64,000 nt of DNA from Anditalea andensis (GTDB taxonomy: Bacteria > Bacteroidota > Bacteroidia > Cytophagales > Cyclobacteriaceae). The first letter of the stretch is position 1. Every line of letters starts with the position of its first letter. Below are positions 63,074 to 64,000 of this stretch, one piece after another. The notes below the pieces were generated by a model. That model was not told the DNA's origin, did no database searches, and saw only the letters and a list, made by a program, of their open reading frames with translations. The stretch covers positions 248,001 through 312,000 of the forward strand of contig NZ_JMIH01000024.1 of NCBI RefSeq assembly GCF_000714815.1, read 5' to 3'. The position numbers and the translations under genes were made by a program.

Positions 63074-63547
63074 ATGAAAAAGATTTTGCTCATCTGGGTA
63101 TTATTTATAGGAAGCCACATATCATATGCCCAATATCAGGGTGAATGGAGAGCCCAACTGGCCACTGAATATGGTACAGGTACCAATCTGTTTGGTATGG
63201 GGTTGCTGAGTGAATATTTTATAATCGATAGGCTTTCAGTTGTACCCAGTATTATGGTTTTATTACCTGAAACGGGTAAAGCTACTAATTTACATGTAGA
63301 TGCCCGTTATTATTTCAATGAGGGTACTTCCCAGTTATATGGTTTACTGGGATTTAACTATTATCGAAGGAGACTGGAATTTGCTGGTGAAAATGATAAT
63401 CTGATTCAGAGTCCTGGGTTAAATGTTGGGGGTGGCTACAATTACCGGATTTCAGAGGAATTTTCCCTGGATGCTCAAATTAAATTTCAGCCACAGAATA
63501 ACAATAATCTGGTTATAGGGGTAGGGATTAATTACCATATTAATTAA
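63074..63547 (+). CDS. Small outer-membrane beta-barrel protein
   Basis: 157 residues from the chosen ATG at 63074, where MKKILLIWVLFIGSHISYAQ is a perfect signal peptide; a longer frame from GTG at 63050 begins with poly-Ile and is unlikely. The mature part has amphipathic strands: LATEYGTGTNLFGMGLLSEY, GLLGFNYYRRRLEFAG, GLNVGGGYNYRISEEF, ending in VGINYHIN. The fold is of the OmpW/porin-like small barrel type. Third gene of the operon. Confidence 0.8.
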   Translation: MKKILLIWVLFIGSHISYAQYQGEWRAQLATEYGTGTNLFGMGLLSEYFIIDRLSVVPSIMVLLPETGKATNLHVDARYYFNEGTSQLYGLLGFNYYRRRLEFAGENDNLIQSPGLNVGGGYNYRISEEFSLDAQIKFQPQNNNNLVIGVGINYHIN

Positions 63548-63839
63548 CTCTCGCTTCTGAATTCATCAGTTTTTTGTGCAGAGGATATGAAACACGTCCT
63601 TCTATTTGTAGATTTTATGTATGCGCATACGTGCCTTTATTTTACTTTCGTGAATTTTTAGCCTATTTATCTATAATGGATTTCACATTTATTTGATTTT
63701 ACTTGTAGCATAAGCCATGAGATAAAATTGGGATAAAAAATTATTTTTTAAAACCCTACAAAAACTATAGGGTAAATGAACTTAAGTAGTATATTTACAT
63801 TTTTATTATCAGTTCCTATTTAATGCTAATTATATCTTT
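63548..63839. other. Intergenic interval before a TonB-dependent receptor
   Basis: AT-rich, no gene. Stem ACCCTA / TAGGGT with a 9-base loop at 63753-63773 lies 66 bases before the receptor ATG. No TAnnTTTG box was found. Confidence 0.35.
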
Positions 63840-64000
63840 ATGAAATCACTGTTACAGTATAATATTTTGTGGTTAGTGTTCGCGCTATGCCAAATAAATA
63901 ATTTGGATGCTCAAACCATGATAAAGGGCTTGGTCATAGATTCAGATGCCTTGCCGCTACCAGGCGCTACAGTAGTGATAAAGGGTACCGAGAATTTTGT
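63840..64000 (+). CDS. TonB-dependent receptor, N-terminal fragment (cut by window)
   Basis: ATG at 63840 opens MKSLLQYNILWLVFALCQIN, a signal peptide ending before AQTM, and then a carboxypeptidase-D-like (CarboxypepD_reg) strand pair: MIKGLVIDSDALPLPGATVV followed by IKGTENFV. This is the N-terminus of SusC/RagA-type or other TonB-dependent receptors of Bacteroidota. The frame is open to the window end, so the gene continues beyond it. Confidence 0.75.
   Translation, partial: MKSLLQYNILWLVFALCQINNLDAQTMIKGLVIDSDALPLPGATVVIKGTENF

Noticed and set aside
1-64000. Mobile element, prophage, tRNA or restriction/defence locus
   Set aside because: Read on both strands, no transposase, integrase, tRNA clover-leaf, rRNA or known defence gene was recognised.

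Overview
The window reads as chromosomal DNA of a Bacteroidota bacterium, most likely of the Cytophagales type. The support is a SusC/SusD pair, promoters of the TTG-N19-TAnnTTTG form, frequent signal peptides ending in AQ, menaquinone genes, a CusA/CzcA pump with DUF3347 partners, and PAS/HisKA sensors. No tRNA, rRNA, insertion sequence, CRISPR array or prophage gene was seen. Genes are dense on both strands, and most intergenic gaps are short and AT-rich.

Layout. 1-2.5 kb: the end of a type I-like export system (HlyD adaptor cut by the window edge, plus TolC). 2.6-7.8 kb: a lipoprotein, a dienoyl-CoA-reductase-like SDR, a small secreted protein, then menaquinone genes menE (with a DUF2141 gene) and menB on opposite strands. 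7.9-16.3 kb: a copper/silver efflux operon: a cysteine-rich leader protein, an enlarged CusA, a Gly/Met-rich CusC-type TolC, a CusB carrying a metal-binding and a DUF3347 domain, and a separate DUF3347 lipoprotein. 16.4-20.2 kb: a PAS protein without a kinase domain, an acetyl-CoA hydrolase/CoA-transferase, and a site-2 protease with CBS domains. 20.6-28.6 kb: the fused acyl-CoA mutase IcmF, OsmC with an overlapping small gene, and a Cache lipoprotein followed by a hybrid histidine kinase. 28.7-38.4 kb: housekeeping (2-oxoacid dehydrogenase E2, cinA, folA, fmt, NamZ-type muramidase, LolC/E permease, a GT2 transferase) plus an orphan ATP-grasp enzyme and a TPR lipoprotein. 38.8-40.5 kb: a two-gene ABC transporter.

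40.7-45.3 kb: hisG-hisD-hisC-hisB on the minus strand. Just upstream sits a complete and unambiguous control region: a good promoter, a 28-residue leader peptide ending in HHFHHSS, and three short hairpins, that is, a histidine attenuator. 45.3-46.2 kb is an extremely AT-rich, T-biased gap. 46.2-52.1 kb: SusC, a SusD-like_2 lipoprotein and a third lipoprotein of unknown function, with no degradative enzyme. 52.2-60.0 kb: a SUI1/YciH factor, universal stress protein, menA, glutathione peroxidase, argS, arginase and, divergently, an arginine decarboxylase; three enzymes that consume arginine stand side by side. 60.2-64.0 kb: a secreted MORN-like/coiled-coil protein, a DUF2490 protein, a small outer-membrane barrel, and the start of another TonB-dependent receptor, cut by the window edge.

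The best candidates for follow-up are the his leader, the double DUF3347 arrangement and Met-rich TolC in the metal efflux operon, the Cache lipoprotein paired with a hybrid kinase, the kinase-less PAS/DHp protein, and the MORN-like/DUF2490/barrel cluster. No wholly new system can be proved from sequence alone.
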